A model generated the notes under the pieces. It saw nothing but the letters and a program-made list of their open reading frames with translations, was not told the DNA's origin and did not search any database. A stretch of DNA of 13,148 bases from Acidobacteriota bacterium (GTDB taxonomy: Bacteria > Acidobacteriota > Terriglobia > UBA7540). The stretch is taken from contig JAJYHU010000318.1 in NCBI GenBank assembly GCA_021784615.1, forward strand, positions 1 through 13,148, written 5' to 3'. The stretch's first letter is position 1; every line of letters starts with the position of its first letter. This document shows positions 5,544 through 12,860 of the stretch, piece after piece. The position numbers and the translations under genes are program-made.

Positions 5544-6587
5544 CTACGCTGACTGGAACTCCCGCACTGCCTCAACCAACGCCATGATGTTGGCCTTCGG
5601 CATCCCGGGGCTGACGCCGCCGCCGAGCGAAAGAATGATCCCGTTTCCTCCAGTCTTCCGGAGAATGTTAAGAGCGCTTGCCTTGACATCCTCGGGAGAG
5701 CCGCGGCTCCCAATCTCCAGCGGAGGGACGTTCCCCATCAGGCAGATTCTTCCCTTCGTTCTGCTCGAAACCTCGCTGATATCCAGGTTGTGGCTCCAAT
5801 TCAAGACATCGAAGCCTGTCGCAGATAAATCTTCCAGGAAGGGAGCGATATTCGCGTCATTATGATAAACCTTCACCCAAGATTCTGGGAAACTGCGAAA
5901 GACTTGTTTTAGATAGGGATCGGCGAACTCCGAGTAGCGCTTCGGCGACAAAAAGCCCACGATATCATCAAGAATAAATATCCCTTCAATGCTCGCACCG
6001 ACCACTTCCACTTGCGCTTTCAGCCATCGGATGACGGCATCGGTCGCAAAGGCCATCAGCTTGTGAACCCCCTGGGGATTGTCGGCAATATCCATCATTA
6101 ATTCAGTGATGCCGCGCAGAAAGGCCGCCGTGCAAATAGGCCCACGGGCTGTGGCCATCCGAATCGCGTAACCTGCTTCCAAAATTCGCGATTTCTGCTT
6201 CTGGTATCGATGGAGCGCTGCGGCCATGAAACTGTCTGCGTAGGGATCGATGGGCGAGAAATGGTCCAAATCCTCCAAACGGAACAAAGCCGGCGATTGG
6301 CCCGGAGGCTGGTCTTGATGGAAGCAAATCTTCGAGCCCAGAGCAGAAGGTTCAATGGCCATGCCGAATTCCGCCCACCAGGAAGGAAAGACAATGATAT
6401 CGGGAAACTCCTGCATGATCCCGAGGTTCGAATGAAACCACACTTCGGGGTCAAAATAATAATCAAGGTGGCTAATACCCAGATAACCCGGGATCCATGG
6501 ACTGTCGATGATAAGAGCAATCGGTATCTCTCGAACGGGCTGTAATTTTGCGGCTTTTTTGTAAAGTTCCCATTGTTCGGAACGCAT
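5544..6587 (-). CDS. URO-D superfamily protein (not HemE)
   Basis: A 347-residue protein with the uroporphyrinogen decarboxylase/corrinoid methyltransferase fold, recognised mainly from its C-terminal half: KVYHNDAN, ATGFDVLNWSHNLDI, GRICLMGNVPP, and the end GGNGIILSLGGGVSPGMPKAN leading into ALVEAVREF. It lacks the HemE N-terminal signature (MRQAGRYLPEY-like), so it is unlikely to be the heme-pathway enzyme. MtaA-type methyltransferases bind zinc through an HxC motif and a later Cys (GCGIPP-like). Here those positions read HND and GGG, so zinc-dependent methyl transfer as in MtaA is also doubtful. The start ATG at 6587 has a good ribosome binding site (GAGGTG, 7 nt upstream). It follows the TonB-like gene by 142 bp and may or may not share its transcript. 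Substrate unknown. Confidence 0.82.
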   Translation of the reverse strand: MRSEQWELYKKAAKLQPVREIPIALIIDSPWIPGYLGISHLDYYFDPEVWFHSNLGIMQEFPDIIVFPSWWAEFGMAIEPSALGSKICFHQDQPPGQSPALFRLEDLDHFSPIDPYADSFMAAALHRYQKQKSRILEAGYAIRMATARGPICTAAFLRGITELMMDIADNPQGVHKLMAFATDAVIRWLKAQVEVVGASIEGIFILDDIVGFLSPKRYSEFADPYLKQVFRSFPESWVKVYHNDANIAPFLEDLSATGFDVLNWSHNLDISEVSSRTKGRICLMGNVPPLEIGSRGSPEDVKASALNILRKTGGNGIILSLGGGVSPGMPKANIMALVEAVREFQSA

Positions 6588-6701
6588 CGTAGCACCTCAA
6601 CTTTATCGCAGGTTTAGCGTTTGAGGCTCTCACTCAACAAGGATGCAGGCCTGTTCCTGAACTACCTTGAACAAATGCTAGAAGATACATTAGGACTGGT
6701 C

Positions 6702-6713
6702 TTCAAATTTGAA
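6702..6713. repeat. 12-bp perfect palindrome upstream of the URO-D-like gene
   Basis: TTCAAATTTGAA is a perfect inverted repeat located between the TonB-like stop codon and the URO-D-like gene. It could be an operator half-site pair, but it is AT-rich and may be chance. Confidence 0.3.
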
Positions 6714-6729
6714 AAGAAAAAATGCAGGC

Positions 6730-7749
6730 TTAGTAGTTGGTCGTGCCCATGTTGTAAAAGTAAATAAACTCCAGCACCAAGTGCTTGCCGGTAAACTGCG
6801 TCGGCAAGGGCGGAAAGGGGTTTGATGCGCGAATGGAAGCGAGCGCGGCGCGGTCGAGCGGAGATGAGCCTGAAGAGGCCAGCAAGCGGAGCTGGGGTAC
6901 CGAACCGTCCTTAAGAATCTCAAACACCAGAGCCACCCGCCCTTTTTCTCCCAGGCGCGCCGACTCTGGAATCACCGCGTACCAATTCCGGCGAACGATG
7001 TAAACCACTCGCGCGAGGTAGGGCCCAAAGTTTACGCCGCGGGTGTCGGAAAGGATAATCGGGCCGGAAGTCGAAAAGTTCGGGTTGATATTCTGGAGTT
7101 GGTAAGCCGAGTCGCCCGGGCCAACAGCAGGACCGCTATTGGGGTTCTGGGCGGCAGCCCGCAAAGATTGCTGAATCTCCTGGCCGGGCGTCGAGAACGG
7201 CAGATGCAAGGGAGAATCCCCTTTGCGGGTAGGCGGCTTCACGTTCATCAAGCGCAACTGGGCTTCCTGTTGGTCTTCTTTTTTGGGCTGCGGCTGAGCG
7301 GGAGAGGGAGGCTTGGCTGCTTGAGCCATTGCCTGGGGCGCAGGCTTGGGAGCTGGCGGCGGAGTCGGAGCATGCTGTCCCCCAGCAATTTCCGGCAGGT
7401 GCGAGTTGCCGCGCATGTAGGGCATGTGGAGCCCGTGATTGTCGACTTCCGGCGATTTACCTTGGGCGCGACGGTTCTTGTCGGACTGGATGTTGGTGTT
7501 GGGAGGTTTCCTGGCGGAACGCAACAGGTCCCGCGGAAAGTACAACAGCGTAGCCTGCTGCTGGGGCTTCGGCTTGGTTTGAAGCTGCAGCATCCTGGCG
7601 GTTTCTGGAAACAGGCGCGGCGCAAGAATCAGAAAGACCGCCAGCAGCAACTGAAAAATAAAAGCCAGCAAAAAAGCGGTCAGGCGGCGCCAGCGCGCGA
7701 TCTCATTCTCATAGTCGACCAGCAGTCGAAACTCGGGGTCAGTCCTCAT
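6730..7749 (-). CDS. TonB C-terminal-domain protein (energy transducer TonB-like)
   Basis: Layout is that of a TonB-family protein of 339 residues: a cytoplasmic N-terminus, one membrane helix at about 23-43 (LTAFLLAFIFQLLLAVFLIL), a long periplasmic linker with a Pro/Ala/Lys/Gln-rich section (126-157), and a TonB C-terminal domain at about 240-332. That domain includes YIVRRNWY, GRVALVFEILKDGSV, SSPLDRAALASI and FPPLPTQF. TonB proteins carry proton-motive energy to outer-membrane receptors with ExbB/ExbD; no exbB or exbD is in the window. The 20-residue acidic N-terminus before the helix is longer than in classical TonB. The ATG at 7749 has AAGGA 6 nt upstream. It is 42 bp downstream of the Gfo/Idh gene, so it is probably part of the lipid A operon. 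Confidence 0.88.
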   Translation of the reverse strand: MRTDPEFRLLVDYENEIARWRRLTAFLLAFIFQLLLAVFLILAPRLFPETARMLQLQTKPKPQQQATLLYFPRDLLRSARKPPNTNIQSDKNRRAQGKSPEVDNHGLHMPYMRGNSHLPEIAGGQHAPTPPPAPKPAPQAMAQAAKPPSPAQPQPKKEDQQEAQLRLMNVKPPTRKGDSPLHLPFSTPGQEIQQSLRAAAQNPNSGPAVGPGDSAYQLQNINPNFSTSGPIILSDTRGVNFGPYLARVVYIVRRNWYAVIPESARLGEKGRVALVFEILKDGSVPQLRLLASSGSSPLDRAALASIRASNPFPPLPTQFTGKHLVLEFIYFYNMGTTNY

Positions 7750-7791
7750 AATTCCTTGGGTTTGCCAGGCGCGGCTGGTTCCCGGCCGAGA

Positions 7792-8775
7792 TCACAACTC
7801 GCCGCTATGCCCTAGAGATCGAGTCATCGGGACGTGAACGCGCCCTGCATGTTCTTCGATGCAAAACATCACCCTCTCGGCTAAGGCCAGTGCGTCCCGT
7901 CCTTCCCTGCCCCCTACAAGCGGCGGCCGCCGCGTCCGCACGCAGCGCACAAAGGATTCCAGTTCCGCCTGCAACGGCTCCCGGGTCGAAGCCTCCAGCT
8001 TGCGAAAACCGATTCCAGGGGCTGTCCCATTGTGGTTCACGCTAAGCAGGAGTGAGTCACGCCGGGAGAAATCGATGGAGATGTACTCGTGGGGTTGAAA
8101 ATATCGAAACTTTCGGACCTTTTCAGTGCTCACCCGGCTCGCTGTAAGGTTGGCAACTGTACCGTTCTCAAACTCAACTCTGGCGTTGGCAATATCGACC
8201 TTGTCGGAAAGCACCGGCAGCCCCACCGCCCGGACTTCACGCACCGGAGACCCTACCATCCAGAGTACCAGATCGAGATCGTGAATCATAAGGTCAAATA
8301 CGACGTCCACGTCCAGGCTGCGCGGGCTAAAAACTCCCAGCCGATGAATCTCAAAAAACAGAGGCTGGCGCGTCACTGCCTTTGCCGCCACAACTCCAGG
8401 GTTGAAACGTTCGAGATGCCCCACCTGCAAGATTCGTCCCGCGCGATCCGCCGCCTGGATAAGTTCTTCGGCTTCCTCCACGGTGCGCGTAATCGGCTTT
8501 TCCACCAAAACATCCACGCCGCTCGCAACAGCGGCGCTCGCCACGGCGGCATGGGCCGTTGTCGGAATCACAATGCTGACCGCTTTGGCCGCCGCGAGGG
8601 TTTCTTCGAGGCTCGCAAAAACCTTGGTACCCAGTTCTGAGGCCAGAGAAAGAGCGCGATCCGCCTGCTGATCATAAACACCAACCAGTTCTGCGCCTGG
8701 CACTTGCCTGAAAGCATGGGCATGGCGCTTGCCGTGCTCGCCTGCTCCGATAACTGCAATGGTTACCTTCTGCAA
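7792..8775 (-). CDS. Gfo/Idh/MocA oxidoreductase, GnnA/MviM-like
   Basis: NAD(P)-dependent sugar oxidoreductase, 327 residues. It has an N-terminal Rossmann fold with GAGEHG (10-15), the family motif EKPI (92-95), and a C-terminal domain with the catalytic-type sequence DLMIHDLDL (161-169, His165) and HLERFNP (120-126). In a lipid A cluster next to lpxA and lpxI the best-known role for this family is GnnA, which oxidises UDP-GlcNAc at C3 before the aminotransferase GnnB makes UDP-GlcNAc3N, giving amide-linked chains in lipid A. GnnB is not in the window, so this role is inference; other UDP-sugar oxidations are possible. The start is a TTG at 8775, the only start codon before the Rossmann fold; AAGGAG lies 12 nt upstream, rather far. 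Confidence 0.88.
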   Translation of the reverse strand: MQKVTIAVIGAGEHGKRHAHAFRQVPGAELVGVYDQQADRALSLASELGTKVFASLEETLAAAKAVSIVIPTTAHAAVASAAVASGVDVLVEKPITRTVEEAEELIQAADRAGRILQVGHLERFNPGVVAAKAVTRQPLFFEIHRLGVFSPRSLDVDVVFDLMIHDLDLVLWMVGSPVREVRAVGLPVLSDKVDIANARVEFENGTVANLTASRVSTEKVRKFRYFQPHEYISIDFSRRDSLLLSVNHNGTAPGIGFRKLEASTREPLQAELESFVRCVRTRRPPLVGGREGRDALALAERVMFCIEEHAGRVHVPMTRSLGHSGEL

Positions 8776-8845
8776 TGTTAAAGTGTTCTCCTTGCTCCGG
8801 CCGGGCGCCGGGTCAGCCGCGCAAACTGGCAGGGCGCTGAAGGGT

Positions 8846-9658
8846 TCAGTCCTTCATGCCCACAACTGCGATTCCTGTCTGATTGGCCTCTTCAATCAAC
8901 TGCTCGCGTTCAAACAAAAGCGTGCGCCCCGCGTCCACGGCCAGCACCCGGGCATTCGAACGGCTCATCACCCGAATCGTATTCACTCCCACGACAGGCA
9001 CGTCAAACCGCATGTCCTGCTGGGGCTTACTTACTTTGACGACGACCAGTCGCTTTCCGTTACTTAAAGCGGCCGCGCGCTCAATGGCGGCATCGGTTCC
9101 TTCCATCGCTTCAACCGCAACACAGGCCCGGTCGGCAACCACAATCGTTTGGCCGATATCAAGGCCGGCAATCGTATGAGCGATTTCCCTGCCATAAGCA
9201 ATGTCGGAGAGTTCGCCCGCGTCCGGGATACGCTTCGTCAAATGGCCGGCAGCCGCCAGGAGAGGCTGGAGAAACAGCGTGGAATCAGCAACCCGCATGC
9301 CGCGGGCTTCGAGCATGTGAACAAACGCGCCAATCAAGGCATCCGTATTTTTCCGGCGCATCCCTTCCAGGGTGCGTTGCACAACCCCGTCCGCCTTGAT
9401 TGAGCTAAAAAGTTGGACGTGTTTGACCTGCCCCGCCAGGACCACTTGGGTGACGCCCCGGGCAGTGAGGAGTTCGAGCAACTTGCTGACTTCTCCAAGG
9501 CTCAGCCACACAATTTCCCGGGCGTGTGTGCCGAGCTCCGGGAAAGCTTCCTCTTTGATGGCCACAACCAGCGGGTCAATGCCCCGCTCGCGCGCCGCAT
9601 CGAGAACCAGAAACGGGAAGCGCCCGTTGCCCGCAATGATGGCAAAACGATCACTCAT
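8846..9658 (-). CDS. lpxI: UDP-2,3-diacylglucosamine pyrophosphatase LpxI
   Basis: Hydrolyses UDP-2,3-diacylglucosamine to lipid X and UMP, the step done by LpxH in enterobacteria. The 270 residues match the LpxI (formerly DUF1009) family: AIIAGNGRFPFLV (6-18), VVLAGQVKH (72-80), EGTDAAI (186-192), and the hallmark MRFDVPVVGVNTI (216-228), whose Asp219 probably corresponds to the catalytic metal-binding Asp. It lies 84 bp downstream of lpxA and 70 bp upstream of the oxidoreductase gene. The ATG at 9658 has only a weak ribosome binding site (AAGAA). Confidence 0.95.
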   Translation of the reverse strand: MSDRFAIIAGNGRFPFLVLDAARERGIDPLVVAIKEEAFPELGTHAREIVWLSLGEVSKLLELLTARGVTQVVLAGQVKHVQLFSSIKADGVVQRTLEGMRRKNTDALIGAFVHMLEARGMRVADSTLFLQPLLAAAGHLTKRIPDAGELSDIAYGREIAHTIAGLDIGQTIVVADRACVAVEAMEGTDAAIERAAALSNGKRLVVVKVSKPQQDMRFDVPVVGVNTIRVMSRSNARVLAVDAGRTLLFEREQLIEEANQTGIAVVGMKD

Positions 9659-9742
9659 GCGTATTCTTAAAGGTTGTCCCGCAAACTGCCTGGCTGCCGG
9701 CCGCGTCCCAGGACGGTCATTCCGCTCCCTAATGGGCGGTCT

Positions 9743-10519
9743 TCACTTCACAACACCGCGCTCGGAAGTCCTTACGAAGTCCACCAAGGCCCTCACGTGC
9801 GACGACTTGATGCCCTCTTTTTCCAGCTTTTCAAGCGCCTGGGTCGTGTTCAACTTCGAGCGGCAAAGAATCCGGAAGGCGGCCTGGATCTCGTCAATCT
9901 CTTCAGGAGCAAGGCCCACGCGCTCGAGTCCCAGGCGGTTCGCTCCGTAAACCGACATGGGCCGTTCAGCGGAGGTTTTTGAGTAAGGAAGGATATCCTT
10001 GTTAACAACCGTATAGCTGCCCAGAAAGCTGTATGCGCCGATTCGACTGAACTGATGAATCCCGCAAAATGCCCCCACAATCGCGTGGTCGCCGATTTCA
10101 ACGTGTCCCGCAAGCGAGGCCCCATTCGCCATAATGATATGATTCCCAAGCTGGCAGTCGTGGGCCACGTGGACGTAGGCCATCAGAAGGTTCTGGCTGC
10201 CAATGCGCGTGACCCCTCCGTCATCCGCCGTGCCTCGGTGGATCGTCACAAATTCCCGAAATACATTCTGATCGCCAATTTCAAGGTAAGTGCTCTCACC
10301 TTGATACTTGGTGTCCTGCGGGTCGAGCCCAATCGAAGCGTATGGGAAGATCCGGTTGCGCTTGCCGAACTTCGCGGGCCCGGCCAGAACCACATGTGAC
10401 ATGATCTCGGTGTCTTCCCCAATTTCCACGCCTTCACCGATCACACTATAAGGGCCAACCGTAACGCCGCAGGCGAGTCGGGCTTGGGGATGAATGATGG
10501 CTGTGGGGTGGGCTTTCAT
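9743..10519 (-). CDS. lpxA: UDP-N-acetylglucosamine acyltransferase LpxA
   Basis: Cytoplasmic trimeric enzyme that places a 3-hydroxyacyl chain from ACP on C3 of UDP-GlcNAc, opening lipid A synthesis. The 258 residues show left-handed beta-helix hexapeptide repeats throughout the N-terminal two thirds and a helical C-terminus. By alignment from memory with the E. coli enzyme, His117 and His120 (VHVAHDC) match His122 and catalytic His125, Gln68, Asp69 and Lys71 match Gln73, Asp74 and Lys76, and His155 matches His160. The hydrocarbon-ruler position (E. coli Gly173) is Ser168. The ATG overlaps the fabZ stop codon as ATGA, so the two are translationally coupled; GGAG lies in the fabZ end. Confidence 0.97.
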   Translation of the reverse strand: MKAHPTAIIHPQARLACGVTVGPYSVIGEGVEIGEDTEIMSHVVLAGPAKFGKRNRIFPYASIGLDPQDTKYQGESTYLEIGDQNVFREFVTIHRGTADDGGVTRIGSQNLLMAYVHVAHDCQLGNHIIMANGASLAGHVEIGDHAIVGAFCGIHQFSRIGAYSFLGSYTVVNKDILPYSKTSAERPMSVYGANRLGLERVGLAPEEIDEIQAAFRILCRSKLNTTQALEKLEKEGIKSSHVRALVDFVRTSERGVVK

Positions 10520-11016
10520 AGACCGGGCTTCTCCACGATCGCGAAAAGCACGGTCGCCTCGGCCACCAGCTTGTTTTCCACTGTTGCGCGTCCCTGCATC
10601 TTGCCAAAATTGTTGCGGCGGCTCAGAAGCCGCATCTCCACATGAAGCTGGTCGCCAGGCAGGACCGGCCGCCGGAATTTGGCGTTTTCAATGCCGGTAA
10701 AATAGATCAGTTTTTTTTCCTTATCCGGCAGATCGCGATAGATCAGAACTCCTGCCACCTGGGCCATCGATTCAATAATCAGAACGCCAGGCATGACCGG
10801 AACACCGGGAAAATGTCCCTGAAAAAACTGTTCGTTAATCGTGACGTTCTTCAGGCCCACGATTCGGCTGTCCGGCTCAAGCTCCAGAATTCTGTCCACC
10901 AGCAGAAACGGGTAGCGGTGCGGCAGGAATTTCATAATCTCCGTAATCCCGTAAACCGGCTTCACCGCTTCCAGGGAATTCTTCTCCGCTTCCGAGGTTA
11001 AAGTTGGATCATTCAC
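10516..11016 (-). CDS. fabZ: 3-hydroxyacyl-ACP dehydratase FabZ
   Basis: Hot-dog-fold dehydratase that removes water from 3-hydroxyacyl-ACP in fatty acid elongation. It competes with LpxA for the same substrate, so the pairing sets the balance of phospholipid and lipid A. The motifs are HRYPFLLVDR (33-42) and GHFPGVPVMPGVLIIES (67-83), giving catalytic His68 and Glu82 with the usual 14-residue spacing. The 166 residues include a non-conserved N-terminus of about 20. The start is the GTG at 11016, with GGAAGG 6 nt upstream. First gene of the operon, with a near-consensus promoter about 95 bp upstream. Confidence 0.96.
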   Translation of the reverse strand: MNDPTLTSEAEKNSLEAVKPVYGITEIMKFLPHRYPFLLVDRILELEPDSRIVGLKNVTINEQFFQGHFPGVPVMPGVLIIESMAQVAGVLIYRDLPDKEKKLIYFTGIENAKFRRPVLPGDQLHVEMRLLSRRNNFGKMQGRATVENKLVAEATVLFAIVEKPGL

Positions 11017-11111
11017 ATTGCACCTTCCGGCTGATAACCTGAATTGCTTGCGCGCTCAGCTCTCAATCCCGCTAGAGCAGAGGAACGCCAATCGGCGAGG
11101 GCCGCGAAAGC

Positions 11112-11140
11112 ATTATAATCGAAAGCTCAGGGGGTTCCAA
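11112..11140 (-). promoter_or_regulatory. Sigma-70-type promoter of the fabZ-lpxA-lpxI operon
   Basis: On the minus strand TTGGAA (four of six, 11135-11140), a spacer of exactly 17 bp, and a perfect TATAAT (11112-11117). Transcription would start near 11105, giving a leader of about 90 nt before the fabZ GTG. Confidence 0.7.
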
Positions 11141-11203
11141 ATGCGCGCCCCTGATGCAGTCGAGCGATAAAGATCGGGCGATCCTTGACTGGACAAAAAT
11201 ATT

Positions 11204-11221
11204 CGCCAGGTTTACTTGGCG
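11204..11221 (-). terminator. Hairpin with T-run on the minus strand
   Basis: A 7-bp stem (CGCCAAG with CCTGGCG, one G-U pair) and a TAAA loop, followed on the minus strand by AATATTTTTG. It has the shape of an intrinsic terminator, yet no minus-strand gene upstream of it is visible in the window. It may stop antisense transcription entering the lpx operon. Confidence 0.4.
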
Positions 11222-11248
11222 TGGGCTGCGTCGCCGGACGGAATGCCC

Positions 11249-11277
11249 TTGTGCAAAGAGTGCAAAGTAAGTATGAT
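11249..11277 (+). promoter_or_regulatory. Candidate promoter of the Ig/NHL-propeller gene
   Basis: TTGTGC (three of six, 11249-11254), 17-bp spacer, TATGAT (five of six, 11272-11277), 88 bp upstream of the start codon. The weak -35 overlaps the first copy of the GTGCAAAG direct repeat, which suggests activator or repressor control. Confidence 0.4.
11251..11267 (+). repeat. Tandem direct repeat GTGCAAAG x2
   Basis: GTGCAAAG at 11251-11258 and 11260-11267, one base apart (period 9), occupying most of the spacer of the candidate promoter. A paired direct repeat in that position is a plausible operator. Confidence 0.4.
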
Positions 11278-11306
11278 CCAGAAGTTTTGGATGAAAAAAT
11301 GGAACG

Positions 11307-11324
11307 GGCGGGGATTGCCCCGCC
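11307..11324. other. GC-rich hairpin in the propeller-gene leader
   Basis: GGCGGGG, loop ATTG, CCCCGCC: a perfect 7-bp stem with a 4-nt loop, 41 bp before the start codon. In the plus direction no T-tract follows, so it would be a structured element of the 5' leader. In the minus direction T6 comes 6 nt after the stem, a poor terminator. Confidence 0.45.
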
Positions 11325-11365
11325 ACTTTAAGGGTGAATTCAACCTAATTTAAGGAGCAAGAAGA

Positions 11366-12772
11366 ATGAGCACAACCAGGCGGAATTTCCTCCGCAATAC
11401 CATTCTGGGAGCTGGATTGGTCTCAGGCGCGAAGGCATGGGCCAGTACCAATCCAGGTTTCACTCCCATCAATCCTCCCAGCGGGCCTTATCAAGCGATG
11501 GATGGAGAGGGGGCGTTGCCCATCAAACAGGATTCGCGTTATCCCGACAAGCCACTTGGCCGGGCAAGAATCGAGCCGTCGTTGGCCAAATTGCAGCCCG
11601 GCGCGCAGCAACAGTTTAGGGCCATCATTGCGGCCCCAACGTTCAGTTACGCTCACTTGGCTGAGAACGTGACCTGGACGGTGAATGACGTTGAGAGCGG
11701 CAACTCCCAGGTGGGGACGATCGATGCCCGCGGCTTGTACCGGGCACCCGCCCAGGCTCCAGTACCCCACGAAGTGCACGTTTGCGCGAAGGTTGAAGGC
11801 GTAATGAACCCTTTGCTTTTCGCCACTGTTTTGGTGGGAGCGTCCGAAGCTTCATATATCATGAAGAGCTCCTGGACTGATCAAGCCCACGTTATGAAGT
11901 TTCCGCACAGTATCTCACTTGACCCTCAAGACAACTTGCTGATTGCTGACTCCATCGGCAACGGCGCCTATCGATTTTCCCGGGAAGGCAAGCTCCTCAC
12001 CGTTTTCGGCTTCAGTCCGCGTCACAAGAAAGGAGCTCACCCGCCTGCAGGCTCGGCGTCCAAGCACCCGAGCCTCGCCATGGGATATTTTGGCGGAATG
12101 GACCCTGGATATTTTTCCGCACCCCGAGTGGCTATCTCTGACAAAGAAGGAAATGTCTACGTGGTCGATACGGAAGAGCGACGGCCGCAGATCCAGGTAT
12201 TTGACAGCGAGGGTCATTTTAAGTACGCCTTTGGGCAGCATGGAACGCTGCCGGGCTATCTGATCCGAGTCCATGGCATGGCCTTTGATAGTAAAGGACT
12301 ATTGCACGCCGAGGACGTCGAGAATTGCCGGGTCAATACGTATGAACCTGATGGCAAGTTCGTGGGAAGCTGGGGCCACGAAGGAGCTCTGCCCGGTCAG
12401 CTGAATGCTCCCCATTGTCTTTACATCGACCCCAATGACGAGCCTTTCGTGATTGGATACTACGGGCCAACTCAGAAGTTTACATCTGACGGTCACTATC
12501 TATTGGCCTTCGCTCATGCCGACCCGCCTGATCACCCGATCAGTTTCCAGAGCCTCTTCGGAGACCGCTGGGGCAATGTGTACGTTCCTATGCGGGATGA
12601 AGGCCTCCAGAAGTACAACAACGTCGGTGAATTTGTAGGCTGGGTAACAAGGGGGGTCGGCACACAGTGGGGTACAGTCGCTCACGACGGCACTGTCTAT
12701 CTGCTGCCAACTTCGACCTCCAAGAACCAGGAGAAGAAGCTGCCTACGGTTGCAGTCTATTCCCCACGGTAG
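11366..12772 (+). CDS. Tat-exported Ig-like/NHL-repeat beta-propeller protein
   Basis: A 468-residue protein with a twin-arginine signal peptide (RRNFLR at 5-10, hydrophobic GAGLVSGA, cleavage after AWA). Residues about 70-160 form an Ig-like (BIG2-type) domain with the recognisable VTWTVNDVESGNSQVGTIDARGLYRAPA pattern split across two strands. From about 170 on come NHL-type repeats, for example HSISLDPQDNLLIAD, PRVAISDKEGNVYVVD, HGMAFDSKGLLHAED, HCLYIDPNDEPFVIG and SLFGDRWGNVYVPM, making a six-bladed propeller. Proteins of this kind act as extracytoplasmic binding or lyase-like scaffolds; no catalytic site can be assigned here. Tat export suggests folding or cofactor loading in the cytoplasm. 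The ATG at 11366 has AGGAG 8 nt upstream. It stands alone on the plus strand, divergent from the lpx operon, with an IS just downstream. Confidence 0.88.
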   Translation: MSTTRRNFLRNTILGAGLVSGAKAWASTNPGFTPINPPSGPYQAMDGEGALPIKQDSRYPDKPLGRARIEPSLAKLQPGAQQQFRAIIAAPTFSYAHLAENVTWTVNDVESGNSQVGTIDARGLYRAPAQAPVPHEVHVCAKVEGVMNPLLFATVLVGASEASYIMKSSWTDQAHVMKFPHSISLDPQDNLLIADSIGNGAYRFSREGKLLTVFGFSPRHKKGAHPPAGSASKHPSLAMGYFGGMDPGYFSAPRVAISDKEGNVYVVDTEERRPQIQVFDSEGHFKYAFGQHGTLPGYLIRVHGMAFDSKGLLHAEDVENCRVNTYEPDGKFVGSWGHEGALPGQLNAPHCLYIDPNDEPFVIGYYGPTQKFTSDGHYLLAFAHADPPDHPISFQSLFGDRWGNVYVPMRDEGLQKYNNVGEFVGWVTRGVGTQWGTVAHDGTVYLLPTSTSKNQEKKLPTVAVYSPR

Positions 12773-12778
12773 TGTGTT

Positions 12779-12796
12779 GAGACCGAAGACGGTTTC
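12779..12796 (+). other. Small hairpin after the propeller gene
   Basis: GAGACCG, loop AAGA, CGGTTTC: a 7-bp stem with one G-U pair, 6 nt past the stop codon. There is no T-tract after it, so it is a weak or Rho-assisted 3' end at best. Confidence 0.35.
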
Positions 12797-12860
12797 AAGA
12801 GAACGCGGTGCGAAAATGGTTGTTGTGCAACGCACCTTGTTCAACGATTGCTTGCGCGAT

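Larger units (their letters stand above)
11017..11365. other. Divergent intergenic region between fabZ and the propeller gene
   Basis: These 349 bp carry promoters in both directions (11112-11140 minus, 11249-11277 plus), an 8-bp tandem direct repeat (11251-11267) and two hairpins (11204-11221 and 11307-11324). An 84-codon minus-strand frame (11072-11326) crosses it but covers the fabZ promoter and has no family resemblance. Confidence 0.6.

Noticed and set aside
5544..6587. HemE (true uroporphyrinogen decarboxylase)
   Set aside because: The N-terminal HemE signature and its conserved Arg/Asp context are absent.
7099..7815. 238-codon plus-strand ORF opposite the TonB-like gene
   Set aside because: Its open frame follows from the GC-rich, Pro/Ala/Gln-rich coding strand; the minus-strand TonB domain is unmistakable.
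11072..11326. 84-codon minus-strand ORF between fabZ and the propeller gene
   Set aside because: It covers the fabZ promoter and both hairpins, and has no ribosome binding site or known domain.
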